A DNA stretch of 64,000 bases from Streptomyces sp. AC512_CC834 (GTDB lineage Bacteria; Actinomycetota; Actinomycetes; Streptomycetales; Streptomycetaceae): the NCBI RefSeq assembly GCF_019049325.1, contig NZ_JAGMUO010000065.1, forward strand, positions 124,001 to 188,000, read 5' to 3'. Each line of letters begins with the position of its first letter. Position 1 is the stretch's first letter. The position numbers and the translations under genes are program-made. Positions 43,009-52,404 of the stretch are shown in pieces. Under the pieces are notes generated by a model. That model made no database searches, was not told the DNA's origin, and worked only from the letters and a program-made list of their open reading frames with translations.

Positions 43009-46000
43009 ATGAGACGGATCCGCCTGTTGGCAGCGATATCGGCTGGTCTGGCGCTGGCCGCCGGCGCCGTGGCACCCGTACCCGCGCTCGCGGGCACACC
43101 GCGTCAAGGCGCCCCCGCGACCGCGTCGGACCACGGCGCGGCGACGGTCAAGCTGATCACCGGTGACAGTGTGACGCTCACGCGGGCCTCGGACGGCCGC
43201 CAGGCGGCGTCCGTCACGCCGGGGCCCGGAAGACGGGGTCTGCTCTTCCGGACCCTCGAACAGGACGGCCACGTGACGGTCCTGCCGTCCGACGCCGACG
43301 CCCTGGTGGCCGCCGGGCGGCTGGACCAGGACCTGTTCGACGTGACGGCGCTCCTCGCGCAGCGGTACGACACCGCGCACACCGACGCGCTGCCGCTCAT
43401 CGTGGAACAGGCCGACGGGGTGGCGGCCTCTTCCGTGAACGCCCTGACCGAGCTGGGGCAGGACGCGTCGGTCCGCAGGCTCGACAGCATCGACGCGCGT
43501 GCCGTGCGGGTCGAGGACGCGGACCTCGGCAGGTTCTGGAAGCAGTTGGTCTCTTCCGACGACGGGCAGCGCGCGCAGGCCGGGGCCGGCACGCCGCGCG
43601 TGTGGCTGGACGGCCGGGTGGGCGCCTCCCTCGACCGCAGTACGGCCCAGATCGGTGCCCCGGACGTCTGGTCTGCGGGTTACCGGGGCGAGGGTGTCAA
43701 GGTCGCCGTCCTGGACACCGGCGCCGACCAGAGCCATCCCGACCTGGCCGGACGGGTCGTCGCCGCCAAGGACTTCTCCGGCAGCTCCGGCACCGGGGAC
43801 GCCTTCGGGCACGGCACCCATGTCGCCTCCATCGTCGGTGGCAGCGGAGCCGCGTCCGACGGGCGCCGCCAGGGCGTCGCGCCCGCCGCGCAGTTGCTCG
43901 TCGGCAAGGTCCTCGGCGACGACGGCTTCGGCAGCGAGTCGCAGGTGATCGCCGGCATGGAGTGGGCGACGGACCAGGGCGCCGATGTCGTCAACATGAG
44001 CCTCGGCTCCTCGACGGCCACCGACGGCACCGACCCCATGAGCCAGGCGCTCAACGACCTCAGCCGGAGCACCGGCACCCTGTTCGTCGTCGCGGCCGGC
44101 AACGAGGGCGAGCAGGGCCCCCGTACCGTCGGCTCGCCCGGCGCCGCGGACGCCGCGCTGACCGTCGGGGCCGTGGACCGGGACGACTCGCTCGCCCCGT
44201 TCTCCAGCCGCGGCCCGCGGCTCGGTGACGACGCGGTGAAGCCGGACGTGACGGCTCCCGGTGTCGGCATCGTGGCGGCACGCGCGGCCGGGACCGCCAT
44301 GGGCGACCCCGTCGACGAGCACTACACCGCCGCCTCGGGCACCTCGATGGCGACCCCGCACGTGGCGGGCGCCGCCGCGCTGCTCGCCCAGCGTCATCCG
44401 GACTGGACCGGCGCGCAGTTGAAGGACGCGCTGATCAGCACCGCGGCCACGGTGGACGGCCAGAAGGTCACCGAACAGGGCGGCGGCCGGATCGACGTGC
44501 GCGCCGCGGGGCTTGGCGCGGTGACGGCCAGCGGCACGCTCGTCATGGGCCCGTTCACGTCGCAGGACACCGAGCCCGTGACCTCCGAGGTCCGGTACAC
44601 GAACTCCTCGGACAAGGACGTCACGCTCTCGCTCGCCGTCGAGTTGGCCACGGAAGGCGGCAAGGCGCCCGCCGAGGGATCGGCGCGGCTCGGTGCCGAC
44701 TCCGTGCGCGTCCCGGCCGGTGCCTCGGCCGAGGTCCCGCTGACCGTCGACCCCGCCCGTGCCGGGCAGGGCAAGTTCTACGGCTACGTCACCGCGACGT
44801 CCGCCGACGGCTCGGTGGCGGCGCACACCACGCTGAGCCTGGTGGTGCACGGGCCCACGCACCGGATCACCGTGAAGACGATCGACAAGGACGGCAAGCA
44901 GGTCCACGACCTGCCGACCATCTGGGGTGCGGAGGGCTTCGTCGGCTACACCGACCCCGCCGCGGCCGTCGCCGAGGTCGAGGAGGGCGTCTACCAGCTC
45001 AACACCAGTTGGACCACGTCGGCGGACGACGGCCAGGAGCTGCGCCACGTGGTGCTGCCCGAGGTGAAGGTCACCAAGGACATGACCGTCACCCTGGACG
45101 CCCGCAAGACCGTTCCGGTGGAGATCCGCACACCCCGGCCCGCCGAGCAGCGCGGGATCATGAGCTACCAGACCTACCGGGAGATCGGGGGCCGCAGCCT
45201 GACGCAGGGCACGATGTACTTCGACATCGCCAAGCGGCTGTACATCAGTCCGACGGCCAAGGTGACCGAGGGCACCTTCGAGTTCGCCTCCCGGTGGCAG
45301 CTCGTCGCCCCGCTCATCCGGGCGAAGGTGTCCCGCTCGAAGCTCGACCTGGGCGCCTACTACATGCCCGCGTCGCCGCTGTTCCCCGAGCGTGGCGCGA
45401 CACTGACCGCGGTCGACGCGGGTGACGCGGCGAACGCCGACTTCAGCCGTGCCCGCGGGAAGGCCGCGGTGGTGAACAATCCGACGGGAGCGAGCGAGAG
45501 GGCCCTCGTCGAGCGGGCGGAGGCGGCCGGTGTCCGCGCGGTGATCCTGATCCACTTCAACGACACGGGCTGGACGCGCTGGAGGCCGACGGGCGACCGT
45601 ACGGCCCTGCCCACGCTGCGGATCGGCAAGGGCACGGGGGCCGAGCTGCTCGCCCGCATCGCCCGCGGCAGGACCTCGGTGAGGTTCTCCGGCACCGCAC
45701 GCAGCCCGTACCTGTACGACGTGATGCAGGTGTCGAAGCAACAGGTGCCCCGGAAGGTCGTCCACACGGTGTCCGCGCGCAACAGCGCGGTCGTCCGCAC
45801 CACTTACGCGGACAACGGTGTCACGGGCTGGGCGAGCGAGCAGCGCTTCGGCTGGCGGCCGTACCAGAACACGGCCTGGCTGCAGTACACCCGGTTCGTG
45901 CCGCTCGGCTTCGCGCGCACCGAGTACGTGAGCGCCAACGGCACCGCCTGGCAGCACCGGGTGCACCACACCACGACGTTCGACAGGGACCAGCCGCTCG

Positions 46001-46767
46001 TCGTCGGTATGCGTGACGATCCGCGCACCTACCGGGCCGGCGTGCGGCCCCGGGAGAGCTGGCAGGGGGCGGTCGTGCGGCCGTCGATACCCGCCGGCAC
46101 CACGAAGCCGACCGTGCGGGACGGCAACGTGATGCGGCTGAGGATTCCGGAGTTCACGGACTCGCAGGCGGGCCACTGGTCGCCCGCCTCGGGAGGCGGC
46201 GGCTTCGGGACCTCCGGCACGGTCACCGCGGGTGATGCCGCGAGCGCCGTGCTGTACCGGGACGGCAAGCGGGTCGACGACGTCGAAAGCGCCTGGCAGA
46301 ACGTGAGTGTTCCCGCCGAACGCGCCGACTACCGGCTGGACATGGAGACCTCGCGCACCTCGGAGGACTGGACGATGGGCGTGGCCACCAGTACGTCGTG
46401 GTCCTTCGAGTCGGGCCGGACAAAGGCGGCCACACCGCTGTCGCTGCTCCAACTCGACTACGACGTACCCGTCGACGTGCGCAACACCGTGCGCGGCACC
46501 CGGTCGCACCGCATCGGCGTGCAGGTCCGTGCCCAGGAAGGACTCGCCGTTCCGCGCGGCGTGCGGGTCCGCGTCGAGGCGTCCTACGACGACGGGCGCA
46601 CGTGGTCGACGGCTCGGGTGCACGCCCACGGCCACAACGCCTTCCGGGCCTCGCTCACACCGCCGGCCCACAAGAAGACGTGGGTCACGCTCCGTGTCAC
46701 GGCGCGCGACTCGGCGGGCGACTCGGTACGGCAGACGGTGCGACGCGCCTACGCGGTGGGCCGGTAG
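43009..46767 (+). CDS. Large secreted S8 (subtilisin-like) serine protease
   Basis: A 1252-residue secreted protease. Signal peptide to about residue 28 (PVPALAG), prodomain-like region (TVKLITGDSVTLTR) to about 200, then the subtilase domain with the triad Asp in VAVLDTGADQSHPDL (about 236), His in GHGTHVASIVGG (about 269) and Ser in GTSMATPHVAGAAALL (about 445). A long C-terminal part of more than 700 residues is beta-rich and includes a PA-like stretch (RGKAAVVNNPTGASERALVERAEAAG). This plan is common in Streptomyces extracellular proteases. No autotransporter or sortase signal is seen. Confidence 0.93.
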   Translation: MRRIRLLAAISAGLALAAGAVAPVPALAGTPRQGAPATASDHGAATVKLITGDSVTLTRASDGRQAASVTPGPGRRGLLFRTLEQDGHVTVLPSDADALVAAGRLDQDLFDVTALLAQRYDTAHTDALPLIVEQADGVAASSVNALTELGQDASVRRLDSIDARAVRVEDADLGRFWKQLVSSDDGQRAQAGAGTPRVWLDGRVGASLDRSTAQIGAPDVWSAGYRGEGVKVAVLDTGADQSHPDLAGRVVAAKDFSGSSGTGDAFGHGTHVASIVGGSGAASDGRRQGVAPAAQLLVGKVLGDDGFGSESQVIAGMEWATDQGADVVNMSLGSSTATDGTDPMSQALNDLSRSTGTLFVVAAGNEGEQGPRTVGSPGAADAALTVGAVDRDDSLAPFSSRGPRLGDDAVKPDVTAPGVGIVAARAAGTAMGDPVDEHYTAASGTSMATPHVAGAAALLAQRHPDWTGAQLKDALISTAATVDGQKVTEQGGGRIDVRAAGLGAVTASGTLVMGPFTSQDTEPVTSEVRYTNSSDKDVTLSLAVELATEGGKAPAEGSARLGADSVRVPAGASAEVPLTVDPARAGQGKFYGYVTATSADGSVAAHTTLSLVVHGPTHRITVKTIDKDGKQVHDLPTIWGAEGFVGYTDPAAAVAEVEEGVYQLNTSWTTSADDGQELRHVVLPEVKVTKDMTVTLDARKTVPVEIRTPRPAEQRGIMSYQTYREIGGRSLTQGTMYFDIAKRLYISPTAKVTEGTFEFASRWQLVAPLIRAKVSRSKLDLGAYYMPASPLFPERGATLTAVDAGDAANADFSRARGKAAVVNNPTGASERALVERAEAAGVRAVILIHFNDTGWTRWRPTGDRTALPTLRIGKGTGAELLARIARGRTSVRFSGTARSPYLYDVMQVSKQQVPRKVVHTVSARNSAVVRTTYADNGVTGWASEQRFGWRPYQNTAWLQYTRFVPLGFARTEYVSANGTAWQHRVHHTTTFDRDQPLVVGMRDDPRTYRAGVRPRESWQGAVVRPSIPAGTTKPTVRDGNVMRLRIPEFTDSQAGHWSPASGGGGFGTSGTVTAGDAASAVLYRDGKRVDDVESAWQNVSVPAERADYRLDMETSRTSEDWTMGVATSTSWSFESGRTKAATPLSLLQLDYDVPVDVRNTVRGTRSHRIGVQVRAQEGLAVPRGVRVRVEASYDDGRTWSTARVHAHGHNAFRASLTPPAHKKTWVTLRVTARDSAGDSVRQTVRRAYAVGR

Positions 46768-46875
46768 CCCGGCACCGGGGTGTGCGGTGATGCCGTACAC
46801 CCCCAACGCGCCCTCCTCGCCTGTGCAGTACGGTGTTCAACCGTCACAGCCCAGGATCCGGGGAGGGCGTTCGGG

Positions 46876-47877
46876 GTGCTGGAGATCGCGGGGCTGTCGC
46901 CCGACGAGGAGTCCGTGTACGCACTGCTCGTGGCGTCCGGCCGGGCCGGTGCCGCCGACCTGGCGGAGCGAGGCGGCCTGCCGGTCGCGCGGATGGACGA
47001 CGTCCTGGAATCGCTCACGGCGAAGGGACTGGCCAGTCCCACCGACGGCACGCCCCGGCTCTACCAGGCGGCTCCGCCCGATGTCGCCCTGCTGCCCCGG
47101 CTGAAGCGCAGCGCCGACGCCCTCGACCTGGCCCAGCACGAGGCGGCCAGGCTGATCGAGTCCTACCGGGACACCATGCGCAGACGCGACGCGGGTCAGC
47201 TCCTCGAGGTGATCACCGGCGCCGAGGCCCTGCGCCAGCACCTTCGGCAGATCCAGACCAGCGTGCGCGAGGAGATGCTCTGGTTCTGCAAGGCCCAGTA
47301 CGTCGCCATGCCGTCGGGCAGCAACACCGAGGAGTTCGAGGCGCTGGCCCGGGGCGTTCGCTACCGGGTGCTGTACGAGAAGGCGTTCTTCGACGACGAG
47401 GGGGCGGTCGACAACGTGGTGGCGGGGGTACGGGCCGGTGAGGTCGCCCGCGCCGTGCCGCAGTTGCCGTTGCGTCTGGCGGTCGCGGACCGCGCCGTGG
47501 CCGTCTTCCCGCTCGTCGCCGGCGGTCCGCACGGCAGTCCGGAGGAACCGACGACGGCGCTGGTTCGGGACAGCAATCTGCTGGCGGCCCTGATAGCGCT
47601 GTTCGAACGCTACTGGGAGGACGCGGTCCCGCTGGACGTCGACGACACGGGCGAGCTCTCGGGGACCGACGGACCCGGTGCGCCCGACGCACTGGCCCCC
47701 ACCGACCGCAGGCTGCTGTCCCTGCTGGTGGCGGGCGTGGCCGACAAGGCGATCGCCTCGCAGATGCAGTTGAGCCGCCGGACGGTCCAGCGCCGTATCC
47801 AGAGCATGATGGAGCGCGCCCACGCGGAGACCCGTATGCAGCTCGCCTGGCAGGCGGCGCGGCGGGGTTGGCTGTGA
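46876..47877 (+). CDS. TrmB/LuxR-type transcriptional regulator
   Basis: A 333-residue regulator with two DNA-binding-like ends: an N-terminal TrmB-type winged helix (LSPDEESVYALLVASGRAGAADLAERGG) and a C-terminal LuxR-like HTH (PTDRRLLSLLVAGVADKAIASQMQLSRRTVQRRIQ order). Between them lies a phospholipase-D-like or TrmB sensor region (VREEMLWFCKAQY, YRVLYEKAFFDD). GTG 46876 follows GGGGAGG. It is in line with the protease upstream and the malX-like gene downstream; which it controls is not clear. Confidence 0.85.
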   Translation: MLEIAGLSPDEESVYALLVASGRAGAADLAERGGLPVARMDDVLESLTAKGLASPTDGTPRLYQAAPPDVALLPRLKRSADALDLAQHEAARLIESYRDTMRRRDAGQLLEVITGAEALRQHLRQIQTSVREEMLWFCKAQYVAMPSGSNTEEFEALARGVRYRVLYEKAFFDDEGAVDNVVAGVRAGEVARAVPQLPLRLAVADRAVAVFPLVAGGPHGSPEEPTTALVRDSNLLAALIALFERYWEDAVPLDVDDTGELSGTDGPGAPDALAPTDRRLLSLLVAGVADKAIASQMQLSRRTVQRRIQSMMERAHAETRMQLAWQAARRGWL

Positions 47878-47928
47878 CCGGCGAGGTTGGCTGTGACCGG
47901 CGGGGATGGCTGTGACCGGCGGGCCGGC
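47870..47928. repeat. Imperfect 20-bp tandem repeat at the regulator's 3' end
   Basis: The unit GGCTGTGACCGGCG occurs three times (about 20 bases apart) starting in the last codons of the regulator, so the stop codon is part of the first copy. The remaining 250 bases to the malX-like start are GC-rich with no gene I can support and no clear promoter. Confidence 0.75.
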
Positions 47929-48173
47929 GGTGTCCGGGCCCACGGGGTGGCGGCGGGGGACGCCGTGGACAGCCACCGACCCGCTGTGATGTGATCCGTG
48001 CGGCGGAACGGTTCTGCTTGGCGTGGTCACCGGGCGATCCCCGGGTTGCCTCGCGCGAGAACGGGCCGACCCCCCAGTCATGTCCTCCGCCGCTCGTTGC
48101 GCCCGCCGGCCCGCCCCGCCTCGCCACGGCGAGCGGTCGGGTCCGTCCCCCCAGGCTCGAAAGTTCCGTACAC

Positions 48174-49820
48174 ATGCAGAAGACCAAGGCCGCACTCTGG
48201 GAATTCCTCCAGGGGCTCGGCAAGACGTTCATGCTCCCGGTGGCCCTGCTCGCGTTCTGCGGCATCATGCTGGGCATCGGCTCCTCCCTGTCCAGCGAAG
48301 CCGTCACTGACAACGTTGCCTTCCTGAAGGGCGAGGGCTTCCACCTCGTCTTCACCTGGATGGCCAACACGGGTCTGGTCGCCTTCACGTTCCTGCCCGT
48401 CCTGTTCGCGATGGCGATCCCGCTCGGTCTCGCCCGCGAGGACAAGGGCGTGGCCGCGTTCTCGGGCTTCGTCGGCTTCGCCGCCATGAACCTCGCGGTG
48501 AACTTCTACCTCACCGCCAAGGGCGTCGACTTCGAGGACGAGAAGGCCGTCGAGCACTACGGCATCGCCGATGTGCTGGGGGTGCAGTCCATCGACACGG
48601 GCCTGCTCGGCGCGGTGGCCGTTGGCATCGTTGTCAGCCTTCTCCACCGGCGCTTTCGCACGCAGCGGATGCCCGACGCGCTGGCCTTCTTCGGGGGGCT
48701 GCGCTTCGTCCCGATCGTCTCGGCCCTGGTGCTGAGTGTGCTCGGTCTGCTCATCCCGCTGGTGTGGCCGACCTTCAACGGCTGGATCACCTCCGTGGGC
48801 CGGGGCATCGGACACACGGGGGTCTTCGGGCCGTTCTTCTTCGGCATGGGCGAGGTTCTGCTGCGCCCGATCGGCCTGCACCACATCCTCGTCGCCATGT
48901 TCCGCTTCACGGACGTCGGCGGCTCGGGAGCCGTCTGCGGCGAGCACGTCTCCGGCGCCCTGAACCTGTTCTACGCCCAGCTCGACTGCTCGGCGGCGCC
49001 CAACTCCGCGGTCACCGACGCGACGCACTTCCTCTCCCAGGGGAAGATGGCGGCCTACCTGGGCGGCCTGCCGGGCGCCGCGCTCGCGATGTACCACTGC
49101 GCGAAGCGGCGGATGCGCCCGGAGATCAAGGCGCTGCTCGTGTCCGGTGTCGTGGCCTGCGTGGTGGGCGGCATCACGGAGCCGCTGGAGTTCCTGTTCC
49201 TCTTCGTCGCCCCGTGGCTGTACGCCATCCACGCGGTCCTGGTGGGGCTCGGATTCCTCACGGCGGCGTCGCTCGGCGTCTTCATCGGCAACACCGACGG
49301 CAATGTCATCGACTGGCTCGTCTTCGGAGTTCTCCAGGGATCGACGACCAAGTGGTACCTGGTGCCGGTGATCGCGGCGGTGTGGTTCGCCGTGTACTAC
49401 TTCCTGTTCCGCTGGGCCATCACCCGGTTCGACCTGAAGACTCCGGGCCGCGAGGACGTCCCCGAGCAGGACGAGGACGAGCGGGGCGAGGACGAGCGGG
49501 GCGAGGACGAGCTGGACGGCGGCGCGCCGGCCGGCTGCGACGAGACGCCGCGACCGGGTCGTGAGCTGGTGGCCGGGAAGTACGACGCCGTCGCCATCCT
49601 CGACGCGATCGGCGGTGCCGACAACATCCGGTCCCTGGACAACTGCATCACCCGCCTGCGCATGACGGTCCAGGACGCCGAACGGGTCGACGAGGCACGG
49701 CTGAAGAAGCTGGGGGCCGTGGGGGTCATCAAGCTCGACGGCCACAACGTGCAGGTCGTCATCGGCCCGCAGGTCCAGTCGGTGAAGGACGCCCTCGCCA
49801 CGATGATCCCGGTGGGCTGA
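48174..49820 (+). CDS. malX: PTS transporter, fused EIIC-EIIB, MalX-like
   Basis: A 548-residue sugar phosphotransferase permease. The EIIC domain (residues 1-430, about ten helices) shows the glucose/maltose-type signatures RPIGLHHILVAMFRF and GGITEPLEFLFLFVAPWLY. A very acidic linker of DEDERGEDERGEDE repeats follows, then EIIB (from about 460) with the phospho-cysteine in RSLDNCITRLRM near residue 491. No EIIA domain is present, so it depends on a separate EIIA and on HPr/EI. Two bases separate it from the MalY-like gene, the same order as malX-malY in enterobacteria. The sugar is not certain. Confidence 0.88.
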   Translation: MQKTKAALWEFLQGLGKTFMLPVALLAFCGIMLGIGSSLSSEAVTDNVAFLKGEGFHLVFTWMANTGLVAFTFLPVLFAMAIPLGLAREDKGVAAFSGFVGFAAMNLAVNFYLTAKGVDFEDEKAVEHYGIADVLGVQSIDTGLLGAVAVGIVVSLLHRRFRTQRMPDALAFFGGLRFVPIVSALVLSVLGLLIPLVWPTFNGWITSVGRGIGHTGVFGPFFFGMGEVLLRPIGLHHILVAMFRFTDVGGSGAVCGEHVSGALNLFYAQLDCSAAPNSAVTDATHFLSQGKMAAYLGGLPGAALAMYHCAKRRMRPEIKALLVSGVVACVVGGITEPLEFLFLFVAPWLYAIHAVLVGLGFLTAASLGVFIGNTDGNVIDWLVFGVLQGSTTKWYLVPVIAAVWFAVYYFLFRWAITRFDLKTPGREDVPEQDEDERGEDERGEDELDGGAPAGCDETPRPGRELVAGKYDAVAILDAIGGADNIRSLDNCITRLRMTVQDAERVDEARLKKLGAVGVIKLDGHNVQVVIGPQVQSVKDALATMIPVG

Positions 49821-49822
49821 CC

Positions 49823-51043
49823 ATGACCTCGCCCTCCTCCCCGGTCCACGGGGCCCGACCGCCGTCGCCACCGCCGTCGCCACCGCCGTCGTACGACTTC
49901 GACACTCCCGTGGACCGGCGCGGTACCTGGTGCACGCAGTGGGACTACGTACAGGACCGTTTCGGCGTACCGGACCTGCTGCCGTTCACGATCTCCGACA
50001 TGGACTTCGAGACCGCCCCGGAGATCCTGGCGGCGCTCCGCGAACGGCTGGACCACGGGGTGCTCGGCTACTCGCGGTGGCGCCAGGACGACTTCCTCTC
50101 CGCGATCGTCCACTGGTACGCGTCGCGCCACGCGACCGACGTGGACCCCGGGTCGGTCGTGTACGCGCCCTCCGTCGTCTACCAGATCTCGCGGTTGCTG
50201 GGGCTGTGGTCGCGGCCCGGTGACGGCGTGGTCGCCCACACCCCGATGTACGACGCCTTCCCCAAGACCGTGGCGGCGGGCGGACGGCAGCTTCGGGGCT
50301 GCCCGTTGGACGACTGGGCGGAGCTCGAACGACTCCTGGCGCTCCCGGACACAGCCGTACTGCTGCTGTGCTCACCGCACAACCCGACGGGCCGGGTGTG
50401 GACCGCCGAGGAGCTGGACCGGATGGCCCGGCTGTGCGCCCGGCACGACGTGGCGGTCATCAGCGACGAGATCCACTCCGACCTGGCGTACGCCCCGCAC
50501 GTCCACCGTCCCTGGGCGCGGCACGGCGGCGACGGCCGGTGGGCCGTGGTCACCTCGGCGTCCAAGTCGTTCAACATCCCAGCTCTGACGGGCAGTTACG
50601 GCATCATCGGCGACGCCCCGTCGCGCGACGCCTACCTGCGGCAGCTCAAGGACGCGGACGGCCTCTCCTCCCCCGCGGTGCTGTCGCTGGTCGGCCACAT
50701 CGCCGCGTACCGCAGGGGGGCGCCCTGGCTGGACGCCCTGCGCGTCTATCTGGCGGGCAACCTCGCGATGGTCGCCGACCGCCTCGGCGAGGAGTTTCCG
50801 CGACTCGGCTCGCAGCCGCCGCAGGCGGGATACCTGGCCTGGCTCGACCTGCGCCCCCTGGGTGTCGACGACGCCGTGCTCCAACGGGAGCTGGTGGAGG
50901 TGGAGAAGGTGGCCATCATGCCGGGGACCGCCTACGGCTCCCCGGGACGGGTGCGGCTCAACGTGGGCTGCCCCCGGTCCAAGGCGGAGGCGGGCGTCGA
51001 GGCACTGGTGCGGGCGTTGCGGCGCGTCGGCAACGCCAATTAA
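49823..51043 (+). CDS. malY: PLP-dependent C-S lyase/aminotransferase, MalY/PatB type
   Basis: A 406-residue fold-type I PLP enzyme, cystathionine beta-lyase-like. After a Pro/Ser-rich start, FTISDMDFETAPEILAAL and GVLGYSRW are MalY/PatB signatures; SPHNPTGRVW is the substrate/cofactor loop, ISDEIHSDLAY holds the PLP-binding Asp, and Lys247 in TSASKSFNIPAL forms the Schiff base. It is the second gene of the operon with the PTS permease. In E. coli MalY also represses the maltose system by protein contact; whether that holds here is unknown. Confidence 0.92.
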   Translation: MTSPSSPVHGARPPSPPPSPPPSYDFDTPVDRRGTWCTQWDYVQDRFGVPDLLPFTISDMDFETAPEILAALRERLDHGVLGYSRWRQDDFLSAIVHWYASRHATDVDPGSVVYAPSVVYQISRLLGLWSRPGDGVVAHTPMYDAFPKTVAAGGRQLRGCPLDDWAELERLLALPDTAVLLLCSPHNPTGRVWTAEELDRMARLCARHDVAVISDEIHSDLAYAPHVHRPWARHGGDGRWAVVTSASKSFNIPALTGSYGIIGDAPSRDAYLRQLKDADGLSSPAVLSLVGHIAAYRRGAPWLDALRVYLAGNLAMVADRLGEEFPRLGSQPPQAGYLAWLDLRPLGVDDAVLQRELVEVEKVAIMPGTAYGSPGRVRLNVGCPRSKAEAGVEALVRALRRVGNAN

Positions 51044-51069
51044 CAATGAACACCGTTTTCATGTAGCGT
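51040..51069 (+). promoter_or_regulatory. Zur-box promoter of rpmF
   Basis: TTAACA (51040-51045) and TAGCGT (51064-51069) have an 18-bp spacer that is almost wholly filled by ATGAACACCGTTTTCAT (51046-51062), a 17-bp palindrome with one mismatched pair. It fits the actinobacterial Zur consensus (TGAAAA...TTTTCA). Zinc-loaded Zur would block this promoter. The -35 begins inside the stop region of malY. Confidence 0.85.
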
Positions 51070-51144
51070 CGTGGTCCAGTTCGGCTCCGCCGCTCCGTGA
51101 GCGCCCACGGAGCCGGTCAGCCGTCCGCCGAAAGGACCCGTCCC

Positions 51145-51315
51145 ATGGCCGTTCCCAAGCGCAAGATGTCCCGCAGCAACACCCGTCACCGTCGTGCCCA
51201 GTGGAAGGCGGCCCCGCCCACCCTGGTGCCGGTGACGGTGGACGGGGTCACCTACCGCGTCCCGCGGCACCTGGTACCCGCCTACCGGCGCGGCCTGCTG
51301 CGGCCGGAGAGCTGA
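51145..51315 (+). CDS. rpmF: 50S ribosomal protein L32, zinc-independent form
   Basis: A 56-residue L32: MAVPKRKMSRSNTRHRRAQWK is the invariant start. The four cysteines of the zinc-ribbon form are all absent, which marks the C-minus paralogue made under zinc starvation so that zinc can be released from normal ribosomes. The ATG at 51145 follows AAAGGA. The Zur box at its promoter agrees fully. Confidence 0.95.
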   Translation: MAVPKRKMSRSNTRHRRAQWKAAPPTLVPVTVDGVTYRVPRHLVPAYRRGLLRPES

Positions 51316-51390
51316 GCCGCGCGTCGCGGGCGCGGGTCTCGCGGCGGTGGCTCGCCGTGAGTGACGGAGACAGCGAAGGCGACGGCACGG

Positions 51391-52404
51391 TCAGCGCCCG
51401 GCGACGGGGTCGAGCGCCAGTGCGGCGAAGGTCGCCAGCCAGTGGTCGGTGGTGAAGTCGCCGCGGCCCACCGCCGGCAGGCCCGCCGAGAGGTGTGCCT
51501 CGGCCGCCTCCCCCAGGCGGTCGCGGACCGCTCCGGCGGGCAGGGCGCCGGCGACGGAGCGCAGTGCGGCCGCCCGGCTGAGCGTCAGGCCGAGCAGGTG
51601 GCCGATCTGCGGGTCGGCGTGATCGGAGACGACCGGCACCTCCAGCAGCAGGCAGGGGGCACCGGAGCCGAGCGCGGGCAGGAAGCGGCCGAGCCACTGC
51701 GCGAACCTGTCCTTCGGCAGCACCCTGCGCATCGCGTCGGCCTCGCTGAGCGCCGGGGACAGGAAGTCCTGCCCCGACGGTTCCCAGTGCGCGGGGGCGT
51801 CGTGGTCGTCGGCGAACCAGTCCGACAGGCGCTCTCGTACGGCCAGGTCGGTGGCGGCGGACAGCTCTCCGGAGTCGAGCGCGAGGCCCAGCGCGAAGGC
51901 GCTGTTGGGATGGTTGCCGTGGCGCACGGGATACGTGGCCCTGGGCAGCCAGTCGGCCAGCAGCCCGTCCACGACGTCGACCGCCGGTGCCAGTGCCGCG
52001 GTCCAGCGCTCGCCCGCCTCGCCTCCGAGGGCACGGCACTCGGCGGCGAGCGCGAGCAGCCACGCCCAGCCGTAGGGCCGCTCGAAGGAGGGGCGGTCAC
52101 GGAGGTAGGCGGCTTCCGCAGCGAGATTGCCGGGGGTGAGATGCCGGTCGAGCACCTCGACGGCCCCTCCGGTGTCCGGCAGTGCGGGCGTGCCACCGTG
52201 GCGGCGGAGCACCCGGACCAGCAGCCAGTGCATGTGGACCGAGGAGTGCCAGTCGTAGGCGCCGTAGAAGGCGGGATGCAGGGAGCTGGGTTCGAGGGGC
52301 TCGTCGGGCGAGGTGATCAGGTGAGCGGGGAAGTTGGGGTACTCGCGGGTGATGTTGGCGAGGGCGAGCCCGGCGAACCGGGCCGCGTGGGTGCTGAGCG
52401 GCAT
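51391..52404 (-). CDS. DUF2891-family protein
   Basis: A 337-residue soluble, largely helical protein. RFAGLALANITREYPNFPAHL, HPAFYGAYDWHSSVHMHWLLVRVLRR and ERPYGWAWLLALAAEC are DUF2891 hallmarks; the YDWHSSVHxHW stretch looks like a metal or active site on an alpha/alpha-toroid. No biochemical role is established. Its ATG shares a base with the pyroglutamyl peptidase stop (TGATG), so it is the last gene of the DUF969-DUF979-pcp operon and most likely works in the same pathway. Confidence 0.85.
   Translation of the reverse strand: MPLSTHAARFAGLALANITREYPNFPAHLITSPDEPLEPSSLHPAFYGAYDWHSSVHMHWLLVRVLRRHGGTPALPDTGGAVEVLDRHLTPGNLAAEAAYLRDRPSFERPYGWAWLLALAAECRALGGEAGERWTAALAPAVDVVDGLLADWLPRATYPVRHGNHPNSAFALGLALDSGELSAATDLAVRERLSDWFADDHDAPAHWEPSGQDFLSPALSEADAMRRVLPKDRFAQWLGRFLPALGSGAPCLLLEVPVVSDHADPQIGHLLGLTLSRAAALRSVAGALPAGAVRDRLGEAAEAHLSAGLPAVGRGDFTTDHWLATFAALALDPVAGR

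Noticed and set aside
42955..46806. A 1283-codon open frame antisense to the S8 protease, and several other very long antisense frames
   Set aside because: High GC content removes stop codons on the opposite strand. These frames are rich in Arg/His/Pro/Gly with no domain, while the sense frames have signal peptides and catalytic motifs.
47991..48173. N-terminal extension of the PTS permease from 47991
   Set aside because: The extra 61 residues are Pro/Arg-rich and unlike any EIIC; the ATG at 48174 starts directly at the first amphipathic helix.
48302..48316. TGACAACGTTGCC inside the malX-like gene as a LacI operator
   Set aside because: It is internal to the coding sequence, has only one good half, and encodes ordinary TDNVA residues.
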